Assembly: GCF_900105455.1 (NCBI RefSeq)
Contig: NZ_FNSF01000001.1
Coordinates: 439,001 to 503,000, forward strand
Direction: 5' to 3'
DNA from: Tenacibaculum sp. MAR_2009_124
Lineage (GTDB): Bacteria > Bacteroidota > Bacteroidia > Flavobacteriales > Flavobacteriaceae
DNA: 64,000 nucleotides
The notes beneath the pieces are model-generated. The model was not told the DNA's origin and did no database searches. It saw only the letters and a list, made by a program, of their open reading frames with translations. The translations under genes and the position numbers were made by a program. Positions 26,842 through 36,850 of the stretch are shown piece after piece. The stretch's first letter is position 1. The number at the start of each line of letters is the position of its first letter.

Positions 26842-27705
26842 TTAGGGGAATATTCTTTGAAATTTTTGGGGTAAATTACTTGATTTTTTTATTGTTTTTA
26901 AGGTAAAGGGGTGAACAAATTCAAGATAGGATGCATGAAGGTAAAGCCCATTTCCTTTTAGAATCAAACCCTCTAAATAATAGTCTTTATCTCCCAGAAT
27001 AGGGGAGTTTAGGTTGAATAAATGTTTACGGAGTTGATGTCTTCTTCCTGTACTCGGCTGAAGTTCAATTAAATTTAAACAGCCAAACCGTTCAGAAGGT
27101 ACAGTTTTTAATACAGAAAACTTTGTCAAAGCAACCTTAGAATCAATAGGGGTGTTAATTTCTCCATTTTTAGACAAATTACCTATTGAAATAGCATGAT
27201 AGGTTTTTTTGATCAATTTTGATTCAAAAAGTTTGTTTAGCTCAATAATACAGGAAGCCGTTTTACCAATTAACAGCAATCCACTTGTTGGGTAATCCAA
27301 ACGATGTACAGGTCTTGGAATTGTAGCATCACTCAGACTGCTCTTTTTAAGGTTTTGAGGTAAGGCATTGTTAATCGTAGCAAAAGAGTTTCCGCTAACC
27401 AAAACACCTGCTGGTTTGTTTATAATCGCCAAATATTCATCTTCAAAAAGTATTTCTAAGGTAATATTGAATTTCTTTTTTGAGGTGTTAATGGAAGTTT
27501 CTATTTCGTAGAGTTCAATTTTCTCATTTCCTTTTATTAACAAGGCAGTGGAAGCTTTTTCTCCATTGACAAAAACCAATCCTTTTTTTATAGCTTTTTT
27601 CAAGGCTGATTTCGTAGGAATCGTTTCAAAAATACCAACAGCATATTCCTGAATACGAATAGTAGTATGTTGTTTTTTAGAAATATGTGTCGCTATGAGT
27701 TTCAA
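26842..27705 (-). CDS. RluA-family pseudouridine synthase
   Basis: Isomerises uridine to pseudouridine in rRNA or tRNA. 287 residues. Seen: an N-terminal S4-like RNA-binding stretch (residues about 15-70, KSALKKAIKKGLVFVNGEKA), then the RluA core with INKPAGVLVSG, RPVHRLDYPTSGLLLIGKT with catalytic Asp137, and the C-terminal STGRRHQLRKHLFNLNSPILGDKDYY. All three family motifs are intact. Which RNA position it modifies cannot be read from sequence. Confidence 0.93.
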   Translation of the reverse strand: MKLIATHISKKQHTTIRIQEYAVGIFETIPTKSALKKAIKKGLVFVNGEKASTALLIKGNEKIELYEIETSINTSKKKFNITLEILFEDEYLAIINKPAGVLVSGNSFATINNALPQNLKKSSLSDATIPRPVHRLDYPTSGLLLIGKTASCIIELNKLFESKLIKKTYHAISIGNLSKNGEINTPIDSKVALTKFSVLKTVPSERFGCLNLIELQPSTGRRHQLRKHLFNLNSPILGDKDYYLEGLILKGNGLYLHASYLEFVHPFTLKTIKKSSNLPQKFQRIFP

Positions 27706-27732
27706 AAGCTAATTTTTAGTTAGGATAATAAA

Positions 27733-27768
27733 AAACGGATTGTCAATTCAAAATTAAACAATCCGTTT
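27733..27768 (-). terminator. Terminator after the tricorn protease gene
   Basis: AAACGGATTGT (27733-27743) pairs perfectly with ACAATCCGTTT (27758-27768); on the minus strand the stem is followed by a T-run. It lies between the stop of the tricorn gene and the next minus-strand gene. Confidence 0.75.
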
Positions 27769-27861
27769 CTAAATACAATCAATAAAATTATTCTATTGAT
27801 ATCTTTTTATGTCAATCTCTTATAGTTACTCAGAGTGATTTAAACCTACTGAAAGGATTAA

Positions 27862-30800
27862 CTAGTTATCAGTTTTATATCCAGACGGGCGCTTCCATCT
27901 TACTGGAGGTGTAGGTTCAGGTTTGTAGTCAAACTCCTTGTATTTTAGAAGTCGCAAAGCTTCATTTACTGCAGCTTCTAATTGAGGATCTTTTCCTTTG
28001 TTGACTTCTTTAGGAGATTGAATCACTTCAATATCTGGAGCAACACCTTCACCTTCAACGGCCCAATTTCCATCAACATCAAAGAAACCTCCTCTTGGTG
28101 CTACCATTCTACCACCATCAATAAAACGAGGAGTATCCCAAGTACCAACTAATCCTCCCCATGTTCTCGTACCTACTAATGGACCGAGTTTTTTCATTTT
28201 AAACATATATGGAAGTAAGTCTCCACCCGAACCGGCTCTTTCATTTATAATCATAACTTTAGGACCCCAAATTCCTGCCATTGGTGTTGTCCAAGGTTTC
28301 TTGTTATTTGCTTTACTGTTGAAATAACCAAAAGGCTCTCGAGCCATAATATCAATTATATAATCGGCTGCACTTCCTCCACCATTATTTCTTTCATCGA
28401 CAACAACTCCTTTTTTATTTTGTTGTGAAAAATAATATCTATTAAAAGAAGTAAATCCACCACCGCCAGTATTTGGTACATATACATAGGCTAACTTTCC
28501 ATTTGACATTTTGTCGACCTTTCTTCTATTACCTTCAATCCAATCTATTGTTCTTAATCGTCTCTCGTTTGAAACAGGCTTAATTAAAATATCTTTGGCA
28601 CCTTTTTCACTTGGTTTAGAATTAACTTTGATATAAATCTCTCTATTGGCTGTTTGTTCTAATAATTGATAAGGATTCATATCATCAGTTAAGGAAACTC
28701 CGTTAATGGCAATTAAATAATCACCTTTTTTAACATTTGTACCTGGAAGCCCTAAAGGAGCTTTAATAGAAGGATTCCAGCGTTCTCCTTTATAGATTTT
28801 TGAAAACTTATAAAAACCATTGTCTTTTTCGAAATCACAACCTAACAACCCTACAGAAACTCTTTTAATATTTGGCGTGTCACCTCCCGATACGTATGAA
28901 TGACCAATAGCGACTTCTCCGCTCATAATGTCAACCACATAGTTTAAATCTGTTCTATGTCTCACATGATCAATCCAAGGAGAATACCATTTGTAAATAT
29001 CATCCCATGGAGCACCATGTACATTATCAACATATAAGAAATCTCTCATAAATCGCCATCCTTCTTTGAATATTTGATGTGCTTCGGCTTTTGGATCTAC
29101 TTTAATTTTAAAGTTAGTTTTTACAGTGCCTTTTCCTGGTTTTATAGGTGACTTACTGCTTGCAATGGCCCAACTTCCTTTTTTATAAAATAAAATTGAG
29201 TTTAAGTCCTGAGATATAGATAATGAGCGAATTTCTTTGCCATATACTGTTACTTTTTGCTTGGTAACATCATAGCTATGAACAATTGAAGATCGAGATT
29301 CATCGCTAAACTCGGTAATAAAGACTTTGTCTTTTGGCCCTTCTAATAGAGAAGTGTAATTTTTAGAAGCTAACTTTAAAGGAACGACGCGATTTAAGAT
29401 TCCGTTTTCATCAATAACGACTTTAACCTTTTTAGAGTCTTTATCTTTTTTGGAATCTTTAGCGTCTTTTTTACCTTTTTTCTTCTCTTTTTTGTCTTTC
29501 TTGTCCTCCTTTTCTTCTTCTTTTTTTATTTCTTCTTCGTCGGTTTTCGGATGATTAGGAGCTTTGTCCTTTGAGTTTAAAACGATAGCATATAAACTTC
29601 TTGTTACCGATGGATCGTAAGAACTCATGTCTAACCAGCCTGAAGTTAACCCATAATTAGTACTCGCTAAAGTGTAGATATATTTTCCTGAAGCATCCCA
29701 AACTGGACTGATGGCATCTGCCATTGGATCGGTAAGCTGAATGGTCTTTTTAGAACTAATTTGATAAGCAAAAATTGATTTAAAGTGGTTTTCATTTTGC
29801 TTTGCATAAGCAATCCAATCACTATCTGGTGACCATTTTGGATGCATAGTTCTAACTGGATGCGCATAGCTGTCCGTTGCAACGGTTTCAGCTTTCTTTG
29901 TTTCAATATTTACAATCCATATATTGAAATGTGTATCCGTAAAAGCTAAATATTTACCATCGGGAGACCAATCAGGTGTAAAATAAAATGTCGGATTAGG
30001 TAATGAAATATAAGATACATCATTTCCATTTTGATCGGCTATGGCAATTTGATACTCTCCACTTTTATCAGAAAACCAAGCAAGTTTATCTCCTTTAGGA
30101 GACCAAATAGGATCACGATCTGCTACTCCAGGAGTATTTGTAATATTTCTCCACGTTCCATTTTCTTTAGGAGCTGTGAAGATTTCACCTCTATATTCGA
30201 AAATAGCGCGTTTTCCTTTCGGAGATATATTAGCATTTCTAAGATTTCTTCCAGAAACATCCATCCATCGTTCTCGTGCATAGTTTAAATCACCTTTTAC
30301 ATTAACCGTTACTTGTTGAGATTTCGTTGTTAAAGGATCAATAAAATGAAGGTAACCTCCTTGTTCATAGATAATTCCTTTTTCGCTTGCATCTAAGCTT
30401 TTAACATCGAACTTTTTGTGAAAAGTAATTTGTTTTTCAGTATTTGTTTTGATGTCATACGACCAAATATTACTGGTGTAATCTCTTTCAGAAAGATAGT
30501 ATAAAATGCCATTACGCCAAACAGGATCTAAATGTCTCTCTTTATCTTTTTGAGGTGTATAGGTTAGCGAGTTGTTTTCTAAATTAAGAATCCAAATTGG
30601 GTAGGCCTGACCTCCTCTATAGTTTCTCCATTCAGCATCCCAGCTTGTGAACGGAGTATAAGCTAAGTACTTTCCATTGGATGAAATTTCTCCATATGCG
30701 GCTCTTGAATCTTTCATTTTTTGAGGCATATCTCCGCTAACAGAAACAGTGTATAGCTTATTTGTTTGTGTTGGTTTAGATTCTCTTGAAGATCTAAATA

Positions 30801-31152
30801 ATATTTTGTTGTCAGGTGTCCAACCTTGAACAAAGTCGCCACTTGGGTGAAAAGTTAACCTTTTAGGCTCACCTCCATCAGCAGGAATAACAAATACATC
30901 AGTATTCCCATCGTATTGAGCGGTAAAGGCAATCATTTTACCATCATTTGAAAAATGAGGATTAGATTCATAACCCGAATCGCTTGTAAGTCTTATGGCA
31001 TCACCGCCATTTAAAGAAACTTTCCATAAATCGTTTGCATACACAAAAACAATATCTGTTTTTGATATGGTGGGTTGCCTTAATAGTCTTGTACCTTGCG
31101 AGAAAGCAAAAGAACTCATAAAAAGACAAGCCATAGCAATAGCTTTTTTCAT
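27862..31152 (-). CDS. Tricorn protease homolog (S41 family), exported
   Basis: Large peptide-degrading protease, 1096 residues, with a signal peptide (MKKAIAMACLFMSSFAFSQ). Domain order as in tricorn: N-terminal WD/TolB-like propeller repeats (about 20-330, e.g. IRLTSDSGYESNPHFSNDGK, DPIWSPKGDKLAWFSDKSGE), a second propeller to about 530, a lysine/glutamate-rich linker (about 540-590), a core C1 helical part, PDZ (GLPGTNVKKGDYLIAINGVS), and the S41 catalytic domain with INERAGSGGDLLPYMF holding the nucleophile Ser. Likely degrades oligopeptides in the periplasm. The linker is unusually charged. Confidence 0.95.
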   Translation of the reverse strand: MKKAIAMACLFMSSFAFSQGTRLLRQPTISKTDIVFVYANDLWKVSLNGGDAIRLTSDSGYESNPHFSNDGKMIAFTAQYDGNTDVFVIPADGGEPKRLTFHPSGDFVQGWTPDNKILFRSSRESKPTQTNKLYTVSVSGDMPQKMKDSRAAYGEISSNGKYLAYTPFTSWDAEWRNYRGGQAYPIWILNLENNSLTYTPQKDKERHLDPVWRNGILYYLSERDYTSNIWSYDIKTNTEKQITFHKKFDVKSLDASEKGIIYEQGGYLHFIDPLTTKSQQVTVNVKGDLNYARERWMDVSGRNLRNANISPKGKRAIFEYRGEIFTAPKENGTWRNITNTPGVADRDPIWSPKGDKLAWFSDKSGEYQIAIADQNGNDVSYISLPNPTFYFTPDWSPDGKYLAFTDTHFNIWIVNIETKKAETVATDSYAHPVRTMHPKWSPDSDWIAYAKQNENHFKSIFAYQISSKKTIQLTDPMADAISPVWDASGKYIYTLASTNYGLTSGWLDMSSYDPSVTRSLYAIVLNSKDKAPNHPKTDEEEIKKEEEKEDKKDKKEKKKGKKDAKDSKKDKDSKKVKVVIDENGILNRVVPLKLASKNYTSLLEGPKDKVFITEFSDESRSSIVHSYDVTKQKVTVYGKEIRSLSISQDLNSILFYKKGSWAIASSKSPIKPGKGTVKTNFKIKVDPKAEAHQIFKEGWRFMRDFLYVDNVHGAPWDDIYKWYSPWIDHVRHRTDLNYVVDIMSGEVAIGHSYVSGGDTPNIKRVSVGLLGCDFEKDNGFYKFSKIYKGERWNPSIKAPLGLPGTNVKKGDYLIAINGVSLTDDMNPYQLLEQTANREIYIKVNSKPSEKGAKDILIKPVSNERRLRTIDWIEGNRRKVDKMSNGKLAYVYVPNTGGGGFTSFNRYYFSQQNKKGVVVDERNNGGGSAADYIIDIMAREPFGYFNSKANNKKPWTTPMAGIWGPKVMIINERAGSGGDLLPYMFKMKKLGPLVGTRTWGGLVGTWDTPRFIDGGRMVAPRGGFFDVDGNWAVEGEGVAPDIEVIQSPKEVNKGKDPQLEAAVNEALRLLKYKEFDYKPEPTPPVRWKRPSGYKTDN

Positions 31153-31347
31153 GTTTAAATTAGTTTATAAGGTATAATAACCAAAGCTAATTAATAAGAT
31201 TTTAACAGCTAGTGAAAAATATGTTAAAGAAAAATGTAATCAGAAGATTATCTAATTATTATTGAATTCGTTGAGGGGGATAGATTTAAAAAAATAAATT
31301 AGAAAAAATTTAAAATATGTAAATTTACCATCTAAATTATAAAGACT

Positions 31348-31878
31348 ATGACACAAGAAATTTATCAAAAAGCTATGAAGTTTGCTGGTGAAAAACATAG
31401 CGACCAAAAAGTTCCGGGAAGTGAAGCGAATTATTTATTACATATTTCCAATGTTGCTATGGAAGTGTTAATGGCATATACTCATGAAAAAGTGTTTGAT
31501 ATTGATTTAGCTATTCAATTAGCAATTTTACATGATACGATTGAAGATACTTCAGCAACATTCGAAGAAGTTCAAGAAAGATTCGGAGAAGAAGTTGCTC
31601 GAGGTGTATTGGCATTGACAAAAAATAAAGAACTGCCTTCAAAAAAGGAAAGCATGCTCGATAGTCTTGATAGAATTAACAACTTATCGAAAGAAGTAGG
31701 GTTGGTAAAACTAGCGGATAGAATTACAAACTTGCAAACCCCTCCAAACTATTGGGATTCTGTAAAGATTAATGGGTATCAAGAAGAGGCAAAGCTTATT
31801 GCTGAAAAATTAAAGAACAAGAATGAATATCTTCACAATCGTTTGTTAAAGAAGGTAGAAGAGTATAATAAATTATAG
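31348..31878 (+). CDS. Small HD-domain phosphohydrolase, (p)ppGpp hydrolase-like (MESH1-type)
   Basis: 176 residues made of one HD domain like the hydrolase half of RelA/SpoT. Seen: YLLHISNVA (H32), LAILHDTIEDTSAT (H62-D63, with the ED diad), and KLADRITNLQTPP (D124), the full metal-binding set. The synthetase and TGS/ACT domains are absent, so it is a stand-alone small hydrolase that may act on ppGpp, NADPH or other nucleotides. Transcribed away from the tricorn gene, followed within five bases by an exported protein. Confidence 0.9.
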   Translation: MTQEIYQKAMKFAGEKHSDQKVPGSEANYLLHISNVAMEVLMAYTHEKVFDIDLAIQLAILHDTIEDTSATFEEVQERFGEEVARGVLALTKNKELPSKKESMLDSLDRINNLSKEVGLVKLADRITNLQTPPNYWDSVKINGYQEEAKLIAEKLKNKNEYLHNRLLKKVEEYNKL

Positions 31879-31882
31879 AACT

Positions 31883-32674
31883 ATGAAAAATAAAGAATTA
31901 TCAAAAAGATTAGCTTTGATCCTTATTTTTTGGGCTAACATTTCGTTTTCTCAATCAAGTAAGTTGAATATTGTATCCGGGAATACCAAGGAAGTAAAAT
32001 ATCTTAAAATGGATGATTTTTACCTTACCCATTATTTGTATATCGATTTGTTTTTAAGAGAAGGGCTTTATTTGGATGCGGATGAAAAAGAGGTTTCGTC
32101 AATGTTAAAGTCAATAAAAAAGTATGTCTCAGATAAAACACCAATTGAATTTGAAATAGAAAAGCCATCTAAAAGAAACTATAAGGTTAGGGTAACTACT
32201 TTTAAAAAAGATGAAAATACTGAACTATTAATTGCTTTTACGAATTGGAGTGTAAAAAGGAAAGAATTTGAAAAGGATATAAAGATGAAGAATAATTCTT
32301 ACACTAGATGGTACTTTTTGAATGGTGATAAAATGACATATAGAAAAGATATGTCCCGTGAAAATGATTATTCTACAATGAGTAAAATTGATTTGGCAAA
32401 TGCCTATTTATTTGATGAATTATCTGATAATGATAGTGAGATTGAAGGAATTCTTCTGAGTGAGCTTAAAAATCAAGAATTGTCTTTAAGAGATAAAATA
32501 ATGGCGAATCTGATATTACTAAAATATCAAATTTTTAAAAGAGACAATTCGAATGTGTTTAAGCAAGTTGAGTATTTAGAAACTTTATTTGAAGAAATTA
32601 AATCTGACATGAGATTAAGAGGACTAAAGGAGGCTTTTAGAGTTACAAAATTTCAGATAGAATTAATGAAATAG
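31883..32674 (+). CDS. Exported protein of unknown function
   Basis: 263 residues, not recognised. N-terminal signal peptide (residues 1-24, LALILIFWANISFSQSS). The mature part is mixed alpha/beta with many charged residues: VSSMLKSIKKYVSDKTPIEF, KVRVTTFKKDENTELLIAFT, and a helical C-terminal half (LLSELKNQELSLRDKIMANL). Starts four bases after the HD hydrolase stop and ends twelve bases before the next gene, so it belongs to a three-gene run. Confidence 0.65.
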   Translation: MKNKELSKRLALILIFWANISFSQSSKLNIVSGNTKEVKYLKMDDFYLTHYLYIDLFLREGLYLDADEKEVSSMLKSIKKYVSDKTPIEFEIEKPSKRNYKVRVTTFKKDENTELLIAFTNWSVKRKEFEKDIKMKNNSYTRWYFLNGDKMTYRKDMSRENDYSTMSKIDLANAYLFDELSDNDSEIEGILLSELKNQELSLRDKIMANLILLKYQIFKRDNSNVFKQVEYLETLFEEIKSDMRLRGLKEAFRVTKFQIELMK

Positions 32675-32686
32675 AAATTTTATTTC

Positions 32687-33115
32687 ATGGGAAATATCGA
32701 TAAATCAATCCAAGAGTATTCCAATATAGAGTTACTGGATCGAATTGAAACAACAATATTGAAGTCTTCGAAACGAGAAGCTCGAGAGGAGTTAGGTTCT
32801 AGAAATTTAACTGTTGAGGAAAGAAAAGAATTAGAATTTCAATATAATTTATTTCAAAGAAATAGAGAAAAACGAGAAAAAGAACCGCTTACAAAAGAAG
32901 AATGGTGGTCATTTTTTATACTTCCTTTTTTTACACCTACTTTTGGTCATCTTGATGAGTTTAGAGATGATGATTTTTCAGTATCTGAATTTGAAAGATA
33001 TAAGGAGTATGGCTTTGATAAGAAACTCAAACAAGCAAAAGAACTAAGAATACTAGGAGTTTTGTTTTGGGTTCTATTAATTTTTATTACGGTATTAGTG
33101 TATAAAATTATATAA
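32687..33115 (+). CDS. Small membrane protein of unknown function
   Basis: 142 residues. The N-terminal half is charged and helical (NLTVEERKELEFQYNLFQRN), a middle Trp-Trp-Phe-Phe patch (EEWWSFFILPFFTPTFGH) may dip into the membrane, and the C-terminus is a clear transmembrane helix (ILGVLFWVLLIFITVLVYKI). No known family. Last gene of the run that begins at 31348, ended by a bidirectional terminator. Confidence 0.65.
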   Translation: MGNIDKSIQEYSNIELLDRIETTILKSSKREAREELGSRNLTVEERKELEFQYNLFQRNREKREKEPLTKEEWWSFFILPFFTPTFGHLDEFRDDDFSVSEFERYKEYGFDKKLKQAKELRILGVLFWVLLIFITVLVYKII

Positions 33116-33118
33116 AAA

Positions 33119-33140
33119 AACCTAGCTTTTCAACTAGGTT
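33119..33140. terminator. Bidirectional terminator between convergent genes
   Basis: AACCTAG (33119-33125) with CTAGGTT (33134-33140), preceded by A-run and followed by T-rich sequence, so it can serve both the plus-strand run ending at 33115 and the minus-strand aminopeptidase ending at 33151. Confidence 0.85.
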
Positions 33141-33150
33141 TTCTTTATTT

Positions 33151-34935
33151 TTAAATGGCTTTACATTTCTTTTGTAACCATTGTTTTTCATCTTCATTTA
33201 ACAAAGGAGAGAGTTTGTCAAATACCAACTGATGATAGTTGTTTAACCAGTTTTTTTCCTCCTTACGTAACTCTTCAATATTGATTAATTGTGTATCAAT
33301 ATAGCAAAGCGTTAATGCCTCAAAACCTAAAAATGTTCCGAAATCGGTTGTATGTATCTCTTTCGATAATACAATGTTTTCGGTTCGAATACCAAACTCG
33401 TTGGCAACATAACACCCAGGTTCAATGGTAGTCAATTGATTTGGTAAGTGAGGAGTAGTACCACGCTCTGTGGTTGGTCCAGTTGTAAAACCTTGAGCAG
33501 GTTCATGAACCATTCCAAAACTACCAATTCCATGTCCTGTACCATGAGGGTAATTCAATCCTTTTTTCCATAAATGAACTCTTGCAAATGCATCAATTTG
33601 AGCACCTGTAGTTCCTTCTGGAAATTGTAATTGATCTAATTCAATATATCCTTTTAAAACACCCGTATAAGCTGTTTTTACTTTCTCACTTGGTGTTCCT
33701 CCTAACCAAATAGTTCTAGTAACATCCGTAGTTCCATCTTTGTATTGAGCACCACTATCAACTAACAAAATTCCTTCGTTCGAAACTTCAGCAGAGTTTT
33801 TTTCAGGAGCGGTATAATGAATGATAGCGCCATTTCCTTTGTACCCTACAATTGCGGGAAAAGATTCACCAGTATAATATTCTTGTTGTTGTCTAAAACT
33901 ATCGAGTTTTCTCCCTGTTTTATATTCAGAAATTGTTTGATTTTCCAACTCCTTTTCTAACCAAATAAAGAACTTTGTTAACGCAACACCATCTTTAATC
34001 ATACAGTTTTTAGAACCTGCAATTTCTACTTCATTCTTAACAGCTTTCAGTCTTTTAACCAAAGAATTTTGATAAATAAACTCGCCATTAACCTCTTCAA
34101 AACAGGCATAATTTAAACTAGAAGAATCGGTTACAATTCTTTTGCCTGAAGTTGTTTCGGGTAGTGTTGCAGCGATTAAGTCATAATCTTTAATACTAAT
34201 ATTTAGTTTTTCAAAAACGGCAATTGCATTTTCAGAGAAACGATTAGTATTACAAAATAAAAGAGTCTGTTCAGTACCTACAAGAGCATATGCGGTAACT
34301 AATGGTGTAAAGTCAACATCTCGAGAGCGAATATTGAACAACCAAGCAATTTCATCTAAAGAAGAGATTAAATAGAAATGGGCTTTCTGCTTTTCAATTT
34401 CAGCTTGAATTTTTCCTAGTTTCGATGCAGTAGTTTCTCCTGAAAATTCTAATGGATGAATTTCTACTTCAAAATTTGGTAAACTCGGCCTATCCGTCCA
34501 GATTTCTTTAGCAAAATGAAATTCATTCTTTAATTTTATATTTTTTGGAGAAGTAAAGTCGAAGATATAATCAATTTGCGATTTTGAAAATTGTCTATAA
34601 TCCACTCCAATAGTTGAGCCCTTATCTAAAGAATCGCATAGCCAGGCTACATGCTCTGGAGCATGCGGAATTGATTGTTTGTAAAGGGTAACTTCAGAAT
34701 CTTTACATTCATCATCAAACTGCAAAAAATAACGAGAATCTGTCCATAATGCAGCTACTTTTTGCGTTACGACTAAAGTTCCTGCGGAGCCAGTAAAGCC
34801 TGAAAAATAAGTGCGTAATTTCCAATGATCGGCTACATATTCCGATTGATGTGGATCAGTAGAGGGTATAATAAAGGCATCTAAATCGTTAGATGCCATA
34901 TAGTTTCTTAGTGCTTGTAGTCTTTTAGCAATCAT
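33151..34935 (-). CDS. Xaa-Pro aminopeptidase (aminopeptidase P, M24B)
   Basis: Removes N-terminal residues that precede proline. 594 residues: two N-terminal creatinase-like domains (about 1-300) and a C-terminal pita-bread domain. Metal ligands visible: LLVDSGAQYKDGTTDVTRT (two Asp), GTGHGIGSFGMVHEPA (His), GIRTENIVLSKE (Glu) and the preceding CYVANEFGIRTE. The length matches the long (three-domain) APP1-type cytoplasmic enzymes. It ends at a terminator shared with the convergent run. Confidence 0.95.
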   Translation of the reverse strand: MIAKRLQALRNYMASNDLDAFIIPSTDPHQSEYVADHWKLRTYFSGFTGSAGTLVVTQKVAALWTDSRYFLQFDDECKDSEVTLYKQSIPHAPEHVAWLCDSLDKGSTIGVDYRQFSKSQIDYIFDFTSPKNIKLKNEFHFAKEIWTDRPSLPNFEVEIHPLEFSGETTASKLGKIQAEIEKQKAHFYLISSLDEIAWLFNIRSRDVDFTPLVTAYALVGTEQTLLFCNTNRFSENAIAVFEKLNISIKDYDLIAATLPETTSGKRIVTDSSSLNYACFEEVNGEFIYQNSLVKRLKAVKNEVEIAGSKNCMIKDGVALTKFFIWLEKELENQTISEYKTGRKLDSFRQQQEYYTGESFPAIVGYKGNGAIIHYTAPEKNSAEVSNEGILLVDSGAQYKDGTTDVTRTIWLGGTPSEKVKTAYTGVLKGYIELDQLQFPEGTTGAQIDAFARVHLWKKGLNYPHGTGHGIGSFGMVHEPAQGFTTGPTTERGTTPHLPNQLTTIEPGCYVANEFGIRTENIVLSKEIHTTDFGTFLGFEALTLCYIDTQLINIEELRKEEKNWLNNYHQLVFDKLSPLLNEDEKQWLQKKCKAI

Positions 34936-34946
34936 AAAGTCAATTG

Positions 34947-35834
34947 TTAAGAAAACATTTTAGCAACTTTCTCTGCTTTTCTGCTTTCGCTGTAGTCATA
35001 AAAACCTTCACCAGATTTTATTCCTAACTTTCCAGCGGTTACCATGTTCACTAATAAAGGACATGGAGCGTATTTAGGGTTTTTAAATCCGTCGTACATT
35101 ACATTTAAGATAGATAAACACACATCTAATCCAATAAAATCAGCCAATTGTAAAGGCCCCATTGGATGTGCCATCCCTAATTTCATTACGGTGTCAATTT
35201 CAGCAACACCGGCAACTCCGTTGTACAACGTCTCGATAGATTCGTTGATCATTGGCATTAAAATACGATTAGCCACAAAACCAGGATAGTCATTTACTTC
35301 AACAGGTACTTTGTTAATTTTCTTTGTTAAATCAACAATCGTTTTCATTACTTCATCAGTAGTATTATAGCCTCTTATAATTTCTACCAACTTCATAATA
35401 GGTACTGGATTCATAAAGTGCATTCCAATTACTTTTTCAGGTCTGCTAGTTGCTGCAGCAATTTGAGTAATAGAAATAGAAGACGTGTTGGTGGCTAAAA
35501 TGGTATTTTCACCAGAGTGCTCATCAATATCTTTAAATATTTTTAATTTTAAATCTACATTTTCGGTAGCCGCCTCAATAACCAACTCTACATTTTGAAC
35601 ACCATCTTTTAAATCTGTAAAGGTAGTTACGTTGTTTAAGGTATCGTTTTTATCGTTTTCTGTAATTCTTTCTTTGGCAATCATTCTATCCAAATTTTTG
35701 GTAATGGTTGCCAAACCTCTATCTAAAGCCGCTTGAGAAATGTCAATTAAATGTACATTGTATCCAAATTGTGCAAAAGTATGAGCAATCCCATTTCCCA
35801 TGGTTCCTGCTCCAATTACAGCTATGTTTTTCAT
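34947..35834 (-). CDS. 3-hydroxybutyryl-CoA dehydrogenase
   Basis: NAD-dependent oxidation/reduction of 3-hydroxyacyl-CoA. 295 residues. N-terminal Rossmann fold (IAVIGAGTMGNGIAHTFAQF), VIEAATENVDLKLKIF, the NTSSISITQIA active-site Ser region, GMHFMNPVPIMKLVEII (catalytic His), and the C-terminal dimer domain with GFVANRILMPMINE and MKLGMAHPMGPLQLADFIGL. All marks of the short form used in beta-oxidation or butyrate/PHB metabolism. Ends 11 bases before the aminopeptidase gene on the same strand. Confidence 0.95.
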   Translation of the reverse strand: MKNIAVIGAGTMGNGIAHTFAQFGYNVHLIDISQAALDRGLATITKNLDRMIAKERITENDKNDTLNNVTTFTDLKDGVQNVELVIEAATENVDLKLKIFKDIDEHSGENTILATNTSSISITQIAAATSRPEKVIGMHFMNPVPIMKLVEIIRGYNTTDEVMKTIVDLTKKINKVPVEVNDYPGFVANRILMPMINESIETLYNGVAGVAEIDTVMKLGMAHPMGPLQLADFIGLDVCLSILNVMYDGFKNPKYAPCPLLVNMVTAGKLGIKSGEGFYDYSESRKAEKVAKMFS

Positions 35835-35884
35835 GTGTTTGTTCGTTTGTTTATATTGAATATTTAGTTTGTCTTTAATTGGTA

Positions 35885-36850
35885 TTAATTGTCAAAACAA
35901 TCAATTACTTGTTGTGCTACTCTTAAAGCTTCAGCTCCTTGAGTTAAAGAAACAATAGGAGTGGTATCATTCAGAATGGCATCGGCAAAGGATTCCAATT
36001 CGTCAAGAATAGCATTGTTTTGAACAATTTTAGGATTGTCAAAGTAAATTTGTTTTTTAATGCCTTCAGCATTTTGCAAAATCATAGCGAACTCTCCAGG
36101 CGTTTCAGGAGCGTCTTTCATTTTAACAACTTCTGATTTTTTTTCCAAGAAGTCTACTGAGATATATGCATCTTTTTGAAAGAATCGTGATTTACGCATG
36201 TTTTTCATTGAAATTCTACTAGCCGTTAAATTGGCTACACATCCATTTTCAAATTCGATTCTTGCATTAGCAATATCTGGAGTTTCTGAAATTACAGATA
36301 CACCACTAGCGTTTACTTTTTTTACTTTTGATTTAACGACTGATAGGATAATATCAATATCGTGAATCATTAAATCCAGAACAACAGGAACATCAGTTCC
36401 TCTAGGGTTGAATTCAGCCAATCTATGTGTTTCAATAAACATAGGAGTTCCTATCATGTCTTTTACGGCAGTAAACGCTGGATTAAAACGCTCAACATGT
36501 CCTACTTGACCACGAATATGATGTTGACTAGCCAATGTTTTAATAGCTTCGGCCTCCTGTAATGTATTGGTTATAGGCTTTTCAATGAAAATGTGTTTCC
36601 CTTTTTCTATGGCCTGTTTAGCACATTCAAAATGAGAAAGTGTTGGAGTTACAATATCAACAACATCAACGGAATCAATAAGTTCTTCAACCGAATTGAA
36701 TAAGGTGTATCCGAATTCTTTTGCAACCTTTTCAGCATTTTCTGTGAAAGGATCATAAAAACCTACTAATTCGTACTTTTCTGATTGTTGTAATAAACGC
36801 AGGTGGATTTTTCCTAAATGTCCCGCTCCTAAAACTCCAGCTTTTAACAT
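35885..36850 (-). CDS. Gfo/Idh/MocA-family oxidoreductase
   Basis: NAD(P)-dependent sugar or related oxidoreductase, 321 residues. Seen: N-terminal Rossmann GVLGAGHLGKIHLRLLQQ, VDIVTPTLSHFECAKQAIEK and GKHIFIEKPITNTLQEAEAI (the EKP catalytic Lys motif), then a C-terminal alpha/beta domain with LMIHDIDIILSVVK. Substrate cannot be told. It is 50 bases upstream of the hydroxyacyl-CoA dehydrogenase on the same strand and may share its transcript. Confidence 0.9.
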   Translation of the reverse strand: MLKAGVLGAGHLGKIHLRLLQQSEKYELVGFYDPFTENAEKVAKEFGYTLFNSVEELIDSVDVVDIVTPTLSHFECAKQAIEKGKHIFIEKPITNTLQEAEAIKTLASQHHIRGQVGHVERFNPAFTAVKDMIGTPMFIETHRLAEFNPRGTDVPVVLDLMIHDIDIILSVVKSKVKKVNASGVSVISETPDIANARIEFENGCVANLTASRISMKNMRKSRFFQKDAYISVDFLEKKSEVVKMKDAPETPGEFAMILQNAEGIKKQIYFDNPKIVQNNAILDELESFADAILNDTTPIVSLTQGAEALRVAQQVIDCFDN

